64,000 nt of DNA from NCBI RefSeq assembly GCF_017355835.1, contig NZ_JAFEWF010000001.1, forward strand, positions 1,550,001 through 1,614,000, in the 5' to 3' direction. Position 1 is the first letter of the stretch. Each line of letters starts with the position of its first letter. This stretch comes from Desertivirga brevis. Lineage in GTDB: Bacteria > Bacteroidota > Bacteroidia > Sphingobacteriales > Sphingobacteriaceae. The notes below the pieces were generated by a model that did not search any database, was not told where the DNA came from, and saw only the letters and a list, made by a program, of their open reading frames with translations. Shown here piece after piece: positions 50,632 to 60,660 of this stretch. Position numbers and translations under genes: made by a program.

Positions 50632-52998
50632 TCAGGACAGATAGGCATATGTTATACCATCACCTCCCCTGTCAGGGTGCTCATCTTCTACTCTTGAAAT
50701 TTGGGAATATTTTTTAAGATAGCCTCGAATTAACTTTCTTAGAATACCATCGCCCTTACCATGGATAATTTTAAGACTAGGAAAACTCATCATGATAGCC
50801 TTGTCAAGATATTTCTCGATCTCATAAAGGGCTTCCTCTCCCCGCATTCCACGAACGTCTATCTCAGGTTTAAAATTAGCAACTGCATCAGTTACCTGAG
50901 ATGAATAGGAAGTACGCAATTCCTTCGGAACCTCTTTCTTAGATACCTTTTGGACCCTTTTGCGTTTAACCACAGAGCGAAGGTCTCCAATAGCAAGGAT
51001 AACATTATCTTTAGTTACGTCAAGCACCTGCCCAACTGTTTCGGCATCCACCAGTTTTACCCAATCCCCGATCGCTAATTCCGTACTCTCAGCAACCACC
51101 TTTTTAGGAGCATCTTCCTTTAACTGATGTTTGTGAAGCTCGTTTTGAAGATTCTGACGAAGTTGTTGCGTCTTTTCCTTATCTGCCTTAGTACTTTTTA
51201 TTTCAGAGATCGTATTCTCTACGAGCTTGTTAGCATTCAGGATGATATTCCGTGCTTCCTGCTTGGCATCTTTAAGGATCGCCCGTTGATTCTCCTCAAG
51301 ATAATTTTTCAGCTTCTCATTCTCCTCAAGCATAGCTGCTACTTTCCGTTGTTGCTTTTCAACCGCAACCCGGCTCTCCAAAAGCTCCTTTTTATCTCGC
51401 TCAAGGTCGACGAGCAAACTATCCACCTTTTTTTGATATCCACTGATCTTACTTTTTGCAGAATTAAGCACTGGTACCGGTAAACCTATCTTCTGAGCTA
51501 TTTCAAACGCATAAGAACTTCCAGGCTTTCCTGTTTCCAGAATATACAACGGTCGCATTTCCATGTTATCAAACATCATTGATGCGTTTTCAATACCCTC
51601 CGTTACGTTTGCAAATGTTTTAAGGTTCGAGTAGTGTGTTGTAATTACTCCTCGGATTTTCTTGCGGTTCAATGCTTCAAGAACGGCTTCAGCTATCGGC
51701 CCACCAAACTGGGGATCAGTTCCGGTGCCAAACTCATCAATAAGCACCATCGTTTTGCCTCCAGAATTTTCTACAAAATGCTTCATCTTTGATAAATGAG
51801 CACTATAAGTACTTAAATCACTTTCGATAGACTGATCATCCCCGATATCCGCAAACACTTGCTTAAAAATGCCAAGCTTCGAACTCTCATCAGCTGGGAT
51901 TAGCAATCCTGCCTGAAACATTATCTGAAGCAAGCCCACCGTTTTCATACATACCGACTTCCCTCCGGCATTAGGCCCTGAAACAACAAGTATTCGCTGA
52001 CCTTCGTCTATCTTGATATTTAGGGGAACTACTGTCTGTCCTTCTTTCTTCAGCGCTCTCAGCAATAGCGGATGCCGGGCATTTACCAGGTTAATTTCAG
52101 CCGTATTCAACAGCACCGGCATACTTGCTTCTGTTTCGATTGCAAAAAGCGCCTTCGCCCTAACAAAGTCAAGCTTTGTCAGCAGGCCATGATAAGCAAT
52201 CAATAAAGGTACGTATGGCCGCAGTTCGTTACTTAAGGCAGTAAGGATCTTTACGATTTCCCGGCGTTTATCAAACTCCAGGTCCCGAACCTGATTATTT
52301 AATTGAAAAACCTCTTCTGGTTCTACGTATACTGTTTGTCCCGAGGCCGATTCATCATGCACAAAGCCTTTCAACTTACGCTTGTTCTCTGCAAGTAACG
52401 GAATACATAAACGACCATCCCTTATCGTTAAATTCCCATCTGCGGTCCAATTGCTGTTCTGGGCACTTTTAAAAATATGATCAATCTTTCTTCTTGCTTC
52501 CTGCTCTGCCTTAGCAATGGCGTAGATCAGGTTTTGAAGCTCGGGCGAGGCGTTTGGACGGATCTTTCCTTTTTCATCAATAACCTTCTCAATACTTTTT
52601 ATGATCTTTTTCTCAATAGGAAGGTGCTCGAACAGAGCCTCGAGGTTTGGATACCTGCCCTCCCTTTCATTAAAGTAATTTATTACTGCAAAAACAGTTT
52701 GCAATGATAAAAGCACCTGCTGAAGTTCTGCTTCGGTTAAGAAAGCTCCTTCTATCCTTACTTTATCTGCTAATACTTTAATATCAAATAAATTCCTGAT
52801 AGGTAACGGCGAATCGTTCTCCAGGATTTCCTTAAACTCCTGAGTTTGCCTTAAGAATTTATTTATTTGCTCGAAGCTGGTCATCATTTGGATGCGGTCT
52901 ACCATTTGTTGCCCCATCTCGCTTAAGCAATGACCCTTTATAAGCGACTTTATTTCTGTAAACCCTAATTTATCTACTGCGTTTTGCGGGTATATCAT
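50632..52998 (-). CDS. mutS2: MutS2 / RqcU family ATPase-nuclease
   Basis: 788 residues. The MutS core and clamp regions are followed by the ABC-type ATPase (Walker A SGPNAGGKS, signature region ending LIDEFGTGTDP), a long coiled coil (about 515-620), a KOW-like segment and a C-terminal Smr nuclease domain (IDVRGMRGEEAL, IHGKGDGILR). There is no mismatch-recognition domain. MutS2 suppresses recombination in some bacteria and splits collided ribosomes in B. subtilis. Its ATG overlaps the end of the upstream lipoprotein gene by 4 bases. Confidence 0.95.
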   Translation of the reverse strand: MIYPQNAVDKLGFTEIKSLIKGHCLSEMGQQMVDRIQMMTSFEQINKFLRQTQEFKEILENDSPLPIRNLFDIKVLADKVRIEGAFLTEAELQQVLLSLQTVFAVINYFNEREGRYPNLEALFEHLPIEKKIIKSIEKVIDEKGKIRPNASPELQNLIYAIAKAEQEARRKIDHIFKSAQNSNWTADGNLTIRDGRLCIPLLAENKRKLKGFVHDESASGQTVYVEPEEVFQLNNQVRDLEFDKRREIVKILTALSNELRPYVPLLIAYHGLLTKLDFVRAKALFAIETEASMPVLLNTAEINLVNARHPLLLRALKKEGQTVVPLNIKIDEGQRILVVSGPNAGGKSVCMKTVGLLQIMFQAGLLIPADESSKLGIFKQVFADIGDDQSIESDLSTYSAHLSKMKHFVENSGGKTMVLIDEFGTGTDPQFGGPIAEAVLEALNRKKIRGVITTHYSNLKTFANVTEGIENASMMFDNMEMRPLYILETGKPGSSYAFEIAQKIGLPVPVLNSAKSKISGYQKKVDSLLVDLERDKKELLESRVAVEKQQRKVAAMLEENEKLKNYLEENQRAILKDAKQEARNIILNANKLVENTISEIKSTKADKEKTQQLRQNLQNELHKHQLKEDAPKKVVAESTELAIGDWVKLVDAETVGQVLDVTKDNVILAIGDLRSVVKRKRVQKVSKKEVPKELRTSYSSQVTDAVANFKPEIDVRGMRGEEALYEIEKYLDKAIMMSFPSLKIIHGKGDGILRKLIRGYLKKYSQISRVEDEHPDRGGDGITYAYLS

Positions 52999-53528
52999 TG
53001 TTTCTTTTTCACCTTCATCCTTTCAAGCTTAGCTTTTCTTATCGAATCCCTCTTTAATGAATCTTTCTTTAGCAAAGCTTTCCGGGCTGTTTCTTTTTTG
53101 ATTGAATCGCGTTGTATTGAATCCCTACGTATTTTTTCAACCCTTTTCAAAGAGTCTGCCGTTTTCTTTTCGCGCTTCTGTTGTTCTTTTAATTTATTCT
53201 CTGCCTTTTTCTGTTCTACCTTCTGCAGCTTTTCAAGGTTCGCTGTTACCTTTCCATATATCTGCTGTAGCTTTGCAGGATCTTTACTGTAATGTTCAAG
53301 ACTCTTCCTAAACGTTAAAGAATCAATTTCATGATTTTTATAAACCGTTTTGTACAATTCAACGATCTTTACCGTATCAACGCTTCCTGAGGTGAACCCG
53401 TCAACCAAGTGCATGTCGGTCAGAACGCCAACCATCTTCTCCTCCGGGATCACTCCCTTAGGCTCGCTTCCTAATCTGCACGCGGCAGAAAAAATCACCA
53501 GAAAAAACAATACCAGTAAACGCCTCAT
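52995..53528 (-). CDS. DUF4296 lipoprotein with charged repetitive tail
   Basis: 177 residues. Signal peptide with lipobox ending SAAC (cysteine 17), then the DUF4296 domain (VIPEEKMVGVLTDMHLVDG, IYGKVTANLEKL). The last ~75 residues are almost entirely K, R, E, D, S and I, with repeated (K/R)DSI(K/R) units, predicted as a long helix or coiled coil. Function unknown; the family is confined to Bacteroidota. It is translationally coupled to mutS2 (4-base overlap). Confidence 0.85.
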   Translation of the reverse strand: MRRLLVLFFLVIFSAACRLGSEPKGVIPEEKMVGVLTDMHLVDGFTSGSVDTVKIVELYKTVYKNHEIDSLTFRKSLEHYSKDPAKLQQIYGKVTANLEKLQKVEQKKAENKLKEQQKREKKTADSLKRVEKIRRDSIQRDSIKKETARKALLKKDSLKRDSIRKAKLERMKVKKKQ

Positions 53529-53568
53529 TTCTTAATTTAGCCGAGTTTTCTGACAAAAGTACATATAA

Positions 53569-54279
53569 ATGAGTATAGCAGCCAACCTGACGGAATTAAA
53601 GAGGGAAACCGATGCCGTAAAAGTGAAATTGATAGCGGTTTCGAAGACGAAACCCGTAGAAATAGTTAAGGAAGCTTACGATGCGGGACAGCGTGTGTTT
53701 GGGGAAAACCAGGTTCAGGAATTGGTATCGAAATATGAAGCGTTGCCTAAGGATATCGAATGGCACCTGATCGGGCATCTACAAACAAATAAGGTTAAAT
53801 ATATCGCACCATTCATTAGTCTTATCCATTCGGTAGACAGCCTGAAGCTCCTTCAGGAAATTGACAAACAGGCCGGAAAAAACAATAGAGTGATCGATTG
53901 TCTTTTACAGGTATATATCGCAGATGAGGATACCAAATTCGGCCTGGGTTTTGACGAAGCCATAGAGCTTTTACGTTCTGAAGAATTTACAGAATTGAAA
54001 TTTGTGCGTATTGTGGGTGTTATGGGAATCGCAACAAACACAGATAATCAAAAGCAGATAAAGGAAGAGTTTTACGAATTAAAAACTTTTTTTGAAGGTT
54101 TGAAGCAGAGTTTCTTCAGGAAAGACGATTATTTTAAAGAGATTTCCATGGGCATGTCTAGCGATTATAAAACTGCAATTGAACAAGGTAGCACTATGAT
54201 CAGGGTGGGTAGTACTATTTTTGGTCAACGGGTGATCAAACATTGGAAAGCAGGCCAGTCTTCTAAAGGAGATGAATAG
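53569..54279 (+). CDS. YggS/PROSC-family PLP homeostasis protein
   Basis: 236 residues, a TIM-barrel alanine-racemase-like fold. PLP-binding lysine K26 lies in LIAVSKTKP; FGENQVQEL, EWHLIGHLQTNKVK and the C-terminal SMGMSSDYKTAIEQGSTMIRVGSTIFG are family signatures. It binds PLP without catalysing a known reaction and maintains vitamin B6 and amino-acid balance. It diverges from the DUF4296-mutS2 operon. Confidence 0.95.
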   Translation: MSIAANLTELKRETDAVKVKLIAVSKTKPVEIVKEAYDAGQRVFGENQVQELVSKYEALPKDIEWHLIGHLQTNKVKYIAPFISLIHSVDSLKLLQEIDKQAGKNNRVIDCLLQVYIADEDTKFGLGFDEAIELLRSEEFTELKFVRIVGVMGIATNTDNQKQIKEEFYELKTFFEGLKQSFFRKDDYFKEISMGMSSDYKTAIEQGSTMIRVGSTIFGQRVIKHWKAGQSSKGDE

Positions 54280-54321
54280 GTCCAATTTCGAATACTCCCG
54301 CCAAAGACATAAAGGAAAATA

Positions 54322-54855
54322 ATGAATAACGGAAATAACATGCGAAGGGGGTTAAAAGCTAATCTTCGCTATGCTACTAAAGCCGACTGCCCTCGCCTGC
54401 TCGAGCTTATTATGGAACTTGCTCATTACGAAAGAGCACCGCAAGAGGTAACTGTTACTTTACATGAATTTGAAGAAGCTGGATTTGGAAACAAGCCGGT
54501 ATGGACGGCTATAGTTGCCGAAGTTGAAGAAGTAGTACAGGGCTTCGCTCTTTACTATGTCCGCTACTCCACGTGGAAGGGATGCAGACTTTACCTGGAG
54601 GATTTTCTGGTAACAGAGAATTACCGCGGCCAGGGAATAGGCAAACAACTTTTTGAGGCGGTGATCCAGGAAGCCGACAAAAAAGGCTTCAAAGGCATGG
54701 TTTGGCAGGTTCTGGATTGGAATGAGCCGGCGATTAATTTTTATAAGAAGTACGAAGCCAGCTTGGAATCAGAATGGTTGAACGCTTCTTTGAATAATGA
54801 TCAGATAACAACTTTGCTTACCAAACACTTAGAGGCAGGAATTAAAATATCTTAA
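54322..54855 (+). CDS. GNAT N-acetyltransferase, SSAT-like
   Basis: 177 residues. The acetyl-CoA-binding loop is VTENYRGQGIGKQL; LYLEDFLV and WQVLDWNEPAINFYKKY match the polyamine (spermidine/spermine) acetyltransferase subgroup. The start is uncertain between Met1 and Met7. Substrate likely a diamine or amino-acid derivative. It lies 42 bases after the YggS gene, possibly in the same transcript. Confidence 0.9.
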   Translation: MNNGNNMRRGLKANLRYATKADCPRLLELIMELAHYERAPQEVTVTLHEFEEAGFGNKPVWTAIVAEVEEVVQGFALYYVRYSTWKGCRLYLEDFLVTENYRGQGIGKQLFEAVIQEADKKGFKGMVWQVLDWNEPAINFYKKYEASLESEWLNASLNNDQITTLLTKHLEAGIKIS

Positions 54856-55016
54856 AGGTCTTTTTCAACTATCAAAGGCTGTTGAAAAATATCAAAAGGG
54901 CTGTCAAAAAACAACTAAAGATCTTGCTATCCAAATCAAAGTTTACAAAAAATTTGAGCCACGTCTCGAACTGCAGGACTAAAATTTGTTATTACAATTA
55001 AATCAATAAAATCCGA

Positions 55017-56282
55017 ATGGCGGAAGTATTCAAATTTGGTGGAGCATCTGTAAAAGATGCAGAAGGCATCAGAAATCTCGCACAAATAATAAGGCTTAAT
55101 ACAGGTAAGCAGCTCCTGGTGGTTATTTCTGCCATGGGAAAAACGACTAATGCATTGGAAGACCTAACCTATGCTTATGTAAATCAACAGGAGAATATGC
55201 ATGAGATCTTCGAGAGGATAAAGGAGTACCACGAGGCTATCATGCTTCATCTTTTTGGCAGCGCTAACCATCCTGTTTTTGATGATATTGCTAATTCTTT
55301 TGTAGAGATCGATTGGATATTGGAGGAAGAACCTCACGATGATTACGATTATATCTACGACCAGATAGTTTCATTAGGAGAATTGGTATCGACCAAAATT
55401 GTAAGTGCTTACCTCGGATCTATTGGGATTGAAAATATATGGCTTGACGCAAGAAGCTTTATTCATACGGATAATACTTACCGGGAAGGTCAGGTAAATT
55501 GGAATAAAACAACATCAGCTATACAGTCGCAGGTTCCGGGAATTATCGAAGAGCGGGTGGCTATCACCCAGGGTTTTATTGGAGGCACATCCGAGAACTT
55601 CACCGCAACGTTAGGCAGAGAGGGGTCAGATTATACCGCAGCTATTTTCGCCTCATGCCTTGGAGCCGAAGCTGTTACCATATGGAAAGATGTACCAGGG
55701 GTATTAAATGCTGATCCCAAGCTATTTTCGGACACTGTCAAATACGAAGAGCTTTCTTATCGCGACGCTTTGGAAATGACCTATTATGGGGCCACAGTAA
55801 TCCATCCTAAGACCATCAAACCTCTTCAAAATTCAAAGATCCCACTTTTTGTAAAGCCATTCCTTGCGCCGGAAGAGCAAGGAACTAAGATAACCGAAAG
55901 CAATATCATTATTACAGAGCCGGCAATTATTATTAAAAAGGATCAGATATTACTTACTATCTCAAGCAAAGATCTGGCTTTTATAACAGAAGAGCACCTT
56001 TGCGAGATATACGGGATTTTTGCAAAAGCGCATGTAAAGACTAACACAATGCAGTTATCTGCAATAAGCTTTTCGGCTGGCTTTGATTGGGATGAACGAA
56101 AGTTTCATAAGCTTAAGGCGCTACTTGAGAGGAATTATACCTTCAGGTACAACGAGGGATTAACTTTGATCACTGTAAGGCATTATAAATCAGAAATGCT
56201 TAGAAAGCTGTCTGAAGGAAAAACCGTGCTTTTAGAACAATTGAGCCGCCATACCGCCCAAATGGTTGTTAAGACTGTATAA
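55017..56282 (+). CDS. Aspartate kinase
   Basis: 421 residues. KFGGASVKDAEG at the start, TLGREGSDYTAAIFA, IWKDVPGVLNADPK and YGATVIHPKTIKP are diagnostic of monofunctional aspartokinase. The C-terminal ~110 residues carry the ACT regulatory region, shorter and more diverged than in LysC. It phosphorylates aspartate for lysine, threonine and methionine synthesis. No homoserine dehydrogenase is fused. Confidence 0.93.
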   Translation: MAEVFKFGGASVKDAEGIRNLAQIIRLNTGKQLLVVISAMGKTTNALEDLTYAYVNQQENMHEIFERIKEYHEAIMLHLFGSANHPVFDDIANSFVEIDWILEEEPHDDYDYIYDQIVSLGELVSTKIVSAYLGSIGIENIWLDARSFIHTDNTYREGQVNWNKTTSAIQSQVPGIIEERVAITQGFIGGTSENFTATLGREGSDYTAAIFASCLGAEAVTIWKDVPGVLNADPKLFSDTVKYEELSYRDALEMTYYGATVIHPKTIKPLQNSKIPLFVKPFLAPEEQGTKITESNIIITEPAIIIKKDQILLTISSKDLAFITEEHLCEIYGIFAKAHVKTNTMQLSAISFSAGFDWDERKFHKLKALLERNYTFRYNEGLTLITVRHYKSEMLRKLSEGKTVLLEQLSRHTAQMVVKTV

Positions 56283-56328
56283 AGGCTAAGGTAGCAGTGC
56301 AATCAGAAGAACTATTAAATTTTCATGT

Positions 56329-57513
56329 TTGAACAAAGAAATTTTAAATAGCGAGGCCCAGAGGTTTATAAATGATCATCTCAATACTGACATTAATAAG
56401 CTTCTGCTTTCTAAAAGCCCGTTTAAAGCACTTAGCAGCGCTGAGCTTGCCCAACAAATAGATGGTAAAAAGAGATCCGAAAAGAAACTCCCCACCTGGT
56501 TTAACACTCCCGGTATCTATTATCCGCCTAAACTGAATATAGAACAGGCATCATCAGAACAAACGGCAGCATATAAGAGCAGACTGGTGTTGGGAAAAAC
56601 CCTGGCTGATCTTACTGGCGGATTTGGGGTTGATGATTACTTCTTCTCCCAAAAGGTCGAAAAAGTAAGTTATTTCGAACGTGATGAAGAACTTTCAGCT
56701 ATTACAAAACATAATTCGGGTATTTTGGGAGCCCGCAATATTGAGTTCATTGTGGGCAACAGTATCGAATGCCTAAAGAGCTCAAATTCGCAATTTGACA
56801 CGATCTACGTTGATCCAGCAAGAAGGGTTCAATCCAAAAAAGTATTTCTATTAAAAGATACTGAGCCGGATGTGGTTGAAAACCTCCCGATGTTTCTGGA
56901 GAGAGCAGCCCGCACTATCATTAAAACCTCTCCGCTTTTCGATATCCAGTCGGGGCTTAACGAATTGTATAATGTAAGTGAAATACACGTCATTAGCGTT
57001 AAAAACGATTGTAAGGAGCTGATCTGGGTAATCGATGCAGCCTTTGAAGCAGAACCGGTGGTACATTGTGCTGCGCTATCAAGTGGAGTAGAGCAAAATT
57101 TTAGCTTTACTTTATCGGCAGAGAAAGAACTAAAGCAGGTGGATTTTAGCATGCCCAGTAACTATCTGTTCGAGCCAGATGTTGCATTATTAAAAGCAGG
57201 CGGCTTCAAATCGATCTCAAACCAGTATAAACTTTCAAAGCTTAACGTCAACACTCATCTTTATACGTCAAAGGATCCCATGCCAGGATTTATTGGGCGT
57301 TCATTTGAAGTGAAAGACGTTAAAACGTACAGCCAGTTCAGTAAAGACAATAAGATAAAGAAGGCTAATATTATCTCCCGTAATTTTCCAATGTCGCCCG
57401 AAGAACTTAAGAAGAAACACAAGGTTCAGGACGGAGGAGAAGACTTTTTGATTTTCTGTAAAGGTCCGAGTGATAACCTACTTACGATTCATACAATAAA
57501 AGTTCAGCAATAA
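56329..57513 (+). CDS. Class I methyltransferase with THUMP-like C-terminal domain
   Basis: 394 residues from a TTG start at 56329; no in-frame ATG gives the conserved N-terminus. The central domain has LADLTGGFGVDDYF (SAM site) and TIYVDPARR (catalytic-type motif of RNA/DNA N-methyltransferases). The C-terminus, from about residue 325, fits the THUMP_like family (ISRNFPMSPEELKKKHKV). Probably an RNA methyltransferase; the target is unknown. A terminator follows at 57516. Confidence 0.85.
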   Translation: MNKEILNSEAQRFINDHLNTDINKLLLSKSPFKALSSAELAQQIDGKKRSEKKLPTWFNTPGIYYPPKLNIEQASSEQTAAYKSRLVLGKTLADLTGGFGVDDYFFSQKVEKVSYFERDEELSAITKHNSGILGARNIEFIVGNSIECLKSSNSQFDTIYVDPARRVQSKKVFLLKDTEPDVVENLPMFLERAARTIIKTSPLFDIQSGLNELYNVSEIHVISVKNDCKELIWVIDAAFEAEPVVHCAALSSGVEQNFSFTLSAEKELKQVDFSMPSNYLFEPDVALLKAGGFKSISNQYKLSKLNVNTHLYTSKDPMPGFIGRSFEVKDVKTYSQFSKDNKIKKANIISRNFPMSPEELKKKHKVQDGGEDFLIFCKGPSDNLLTIHTIKVQQ

Positions 57514-57515
57514 AA

Positions 57516-57544
57516 AATCCCGTTCCATTTGTAGGACCGGGATT
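57516..57544. terminator. Terminator between convergent genes
   Basis: AATCCCG / CGGGATT plus inner TCC / GGA pairing, with one mismatch and a 7-base loop. It starts 3 bases past the methyltransferase stop and 8 bases from the end of the peroxiredoxin gene. Confidence 0.65.
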
Positions 57545-57551
57545 CTTGCTT

Positions 57552-58187
57552 TTATTTATTCGGTTGCGGAGTAAAGCGCAAATAAGGCTTTACAATCCGG
57601 TGTCCTTTAGGAAATTTCGCTGGAATATCCTCTGTTTTAATTGCCGGACTTACTACAACATCCTCTCCTTCTTTCCAGTCGGCAGGAGTTGCCACGCTAT
57701 AATTAGCTGTTAACTGAAGTGAGTCAATTACCCTCAGGATCTCCTGGAAGTTTCTTCCTGTGGAAGCCGGATAAGAAATAATAAGCTTTATCTTCTTATC
57801 GGGGCTTATTATGAAAAGAGAACGAACCGTAGCTGTTTCAGAAGCATTAGGGTGTATCATTCCATAAGCTTCTGCTACTTCCTTATTTTCATCAGCAATC
57901 AAAGGGAAGTTAACTTCTACATTCTGAGTTTCATTAATGTCATTGATCCAACCTTGATGCTTGTCAACTGGGTCAACGCTTAGCGCTATTACTTTAACGT
58001 TGCGCTTAGCAAATTCTTCACTCAGAGAAGCTGTTCTTCCCAATTCAGTAGTACAAACCGGAGTATAATCAGCGGGATGTGAAAATAACACGGCCCAGCT
58101 ATCGCCAATATATTCGTAAAAGTCAAGCTCACCCTGTGAGGTCTTTGCTTTAAAGTTTGGGGCTAAATCGCCTAATCGTAAGCTCAT
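57552..58187 (-). CDS. 1-Cys peroxiredoxin (Prx6 type)
   Basis: 211 residues. The peroxidatic motif is PADYTPVCTTE (cysteine about 46). The long C-terminal extension (YSVATPADWKEGEDVVVSP, KPYLRFTPQP) is that of Prx6-type enzymes, with no resolving cysteine. It reduces hydrogen and organic peroxides. A 17-base palindrome lies 37 bases before the ATG, and a strong hairpin terminator 167 bases before it. Confidence 0.95.
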   Translation of the reverse strand: MSLRLGDLAPNFKAKTSQGELDFYEYIGDSWAVLFSHPADYTPVCTTELGRTASLSEEFAKRNVKVIALSVDPVDKHQGWINDINETQNVEVNFPLIADENKEVAEAYGMIHPNASETATVRSLFIISPDKKIKLIISYPASTGRNFQEILRVIDSLQLTANYSVATPADWKEGEDVVVSPAIKTEDIPAKFPKGHRIVKPYLRFTPQPNK

Positions 58188-58223
58188 AGAATAAATTATT
58201 AGATTAAGATAAATTTCTTTAAC

Positions 58224-58240
58224 CCTACTAAGTTAGTAGG
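58224..58240. promoter_or_regulatory. 17-base palindrome upstream of the peroxiredoxin gene
   Basis: CCTACTAA-G-TTAGTAGG is a perfect 8-base inverted repeat around one base, centred 45 bases before the peroxiredoxin ATG. A regulator is not encoded nearby; an Rrf2-, OxyR- or Fur-like factor could bind, but I cannot decide. Confidence 0.55.
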
Positions 58241-58346
58241 TTTAATTAGTAATTCCCTAATTTACTGTATAAGATTTATGTAAAAAGTTGGAGTTGTTCC
58301 TAAAAGGAGGTCAGACCTTCATAAAAACAAAACATAGCCTGATAAC

Positions 58347-58414
58347 GAAAAAAAGGGTCGAATACTAGTATTCGACCCTACATCTACCTATGAAAAACAT
58401 GCCCTTTGGGAGGG
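58347..58414 (-). ncRNA. Candidate short RNA (about 65-70 nt)
   Basis: On the minus strand an exact Bacteroidota promoter is followed by a small hairpin (GCCCT / AGGGC, 58401-58415 on the plus strand) and then by a 26-base perfect palindrome plus seven Ts. The predicted transcript starts near 58413 and ends near 58347. It matches no RNA family I know. It could instead be an attenuated leader of the peroxiredoxin gene, which begins 160 bases further on. Confidence 0.55.
58354..58379 (-). terminator. Strong terminator: 26-base perfect palindrome plus T-run
   Basis: The sequence is self-complementary from 58354 to 58379 (arms AGGGTCGAATAC / GTATTCGACCCT about a central TA). On the minus strand seven Ts follow directly, giving a stem of about 11 bases with a tight loop. 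Confidence 0.8.
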
Positions 58415-58419
58415 CGTTA

Positions 58420-58450
58420 CAAATATATATATAAGCACTACATAGACAAA
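58420..58450 (-). promoter_or_regulatory. Consensus Bacteroidota promoter of the candidate short RNA
   Basis: On the minus strand TTTG (58447-58450), exactly 19 bases, then TATATTTG (58420-58427). This is a full match to TTTG-N19-TAnnTTTG, the best promoter found in the window. Confidence 0.7.
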
Positions 58451-58838
58451 AAAAATTAAAAAAAAATATGTCTGAACACCTATTTAAAAGCTAAAGCTCT
58501 GAAATTCAGAAACATTAAATACACACCAGGTAAAAACTTTTATTAAAAAAGAATGTAACCACCATAAAAATTACCTAGTTAGGCCACTATCAAAATTATT
58601 TCCGTGAAATTTTAAAGTTTAATACCACCCTAAAAAGCAAGCATCGGGCAACTCCTGAAAACTATCAGGCGTACCAATAAGACTTTTAATTTTTTTATGA
58701 GGTTGAAGAAAGATTGTAGATTCTCCGCGGCCTACGAAATAGGCTCACGGACAACCTACTAATAGGATAAGATTTAGGACCTGTATGGCGATGAAGCTTT
58801 ACCATTATAATTCAGCCAAACCGTGTTAATACTTATCG

Positions 58839-58909
58839 ACGCCGGGAATGGATTCGAACCATTGTTTAAGGTTTTGCAGACCCTTGCCTCGCCTCTCGGC
58901 CACCCGGCT
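58839..58909 (-). tRNA. tRNA-Cys (GCA)
   Basis: A 71-base cloverleaf: acceptor GCCGGG / CCCGGC, T8, D arm GCCGA...GGC with A14, anticodon loop CTGCAAA (anticodon GCA) on a 5-base stem AGGGT / ACCTT, T arm AATGG-TTCGAAT-CCATT, discriminator U73 as expected for Cys. CCA is not encoded. Oddity: position 1 is A opposite G at 72, so the terminal acceptor pair is a mismatch. Confidence 0.9.
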
Positions 58910-58956
58910 ATATAAGAGCACTGAAAAACCAGCGCTCTTTAACATCATAACATCCA

Positions 58957-58991
58957 CTAAAAGAGCAAGTACTCGAAACCTACTCTTTTAG
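58957..58991 (-). terminator. Probable terminator of metY
   Basis: CTAAAAGAG / CTCTTTTAG, a perfect 9-base stem with a 17-base loop, starts 14 bases past the metY stop. There is no long U-run after it, so it is only a likely terminator. Confidence 0.45.
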
Positions 58992-59004
58992 CCTCTGATC
59001 AGGG

Positions 59005-60660
<1,656 letters not shown>

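Larger units (their letters stand above)
58188..58838. other. Long AT-rich region between the peroxiredoxin gene and tRNA-Cys
   Basis: 651 bases without a protein gene. It contains the candidate peroxiredoxin operator, a candidate short RNA with promoter and terminator (58347-58450), and between about 58460 and 58838 several short hairpins (for example CCTGA/TCAGG near 58655-58669 and GCCTA/TAGGC near 58730-58744) that I cannot assign to a known RNA. Confidence 0.5.

Noticed and set aside
58381..58838. Possible tmRNA, 6S, SRP or RNase P RNA downstream of tRNA-Cys
   Set aside because: None of the conserved core sequences of these RNAs is present on either strand.
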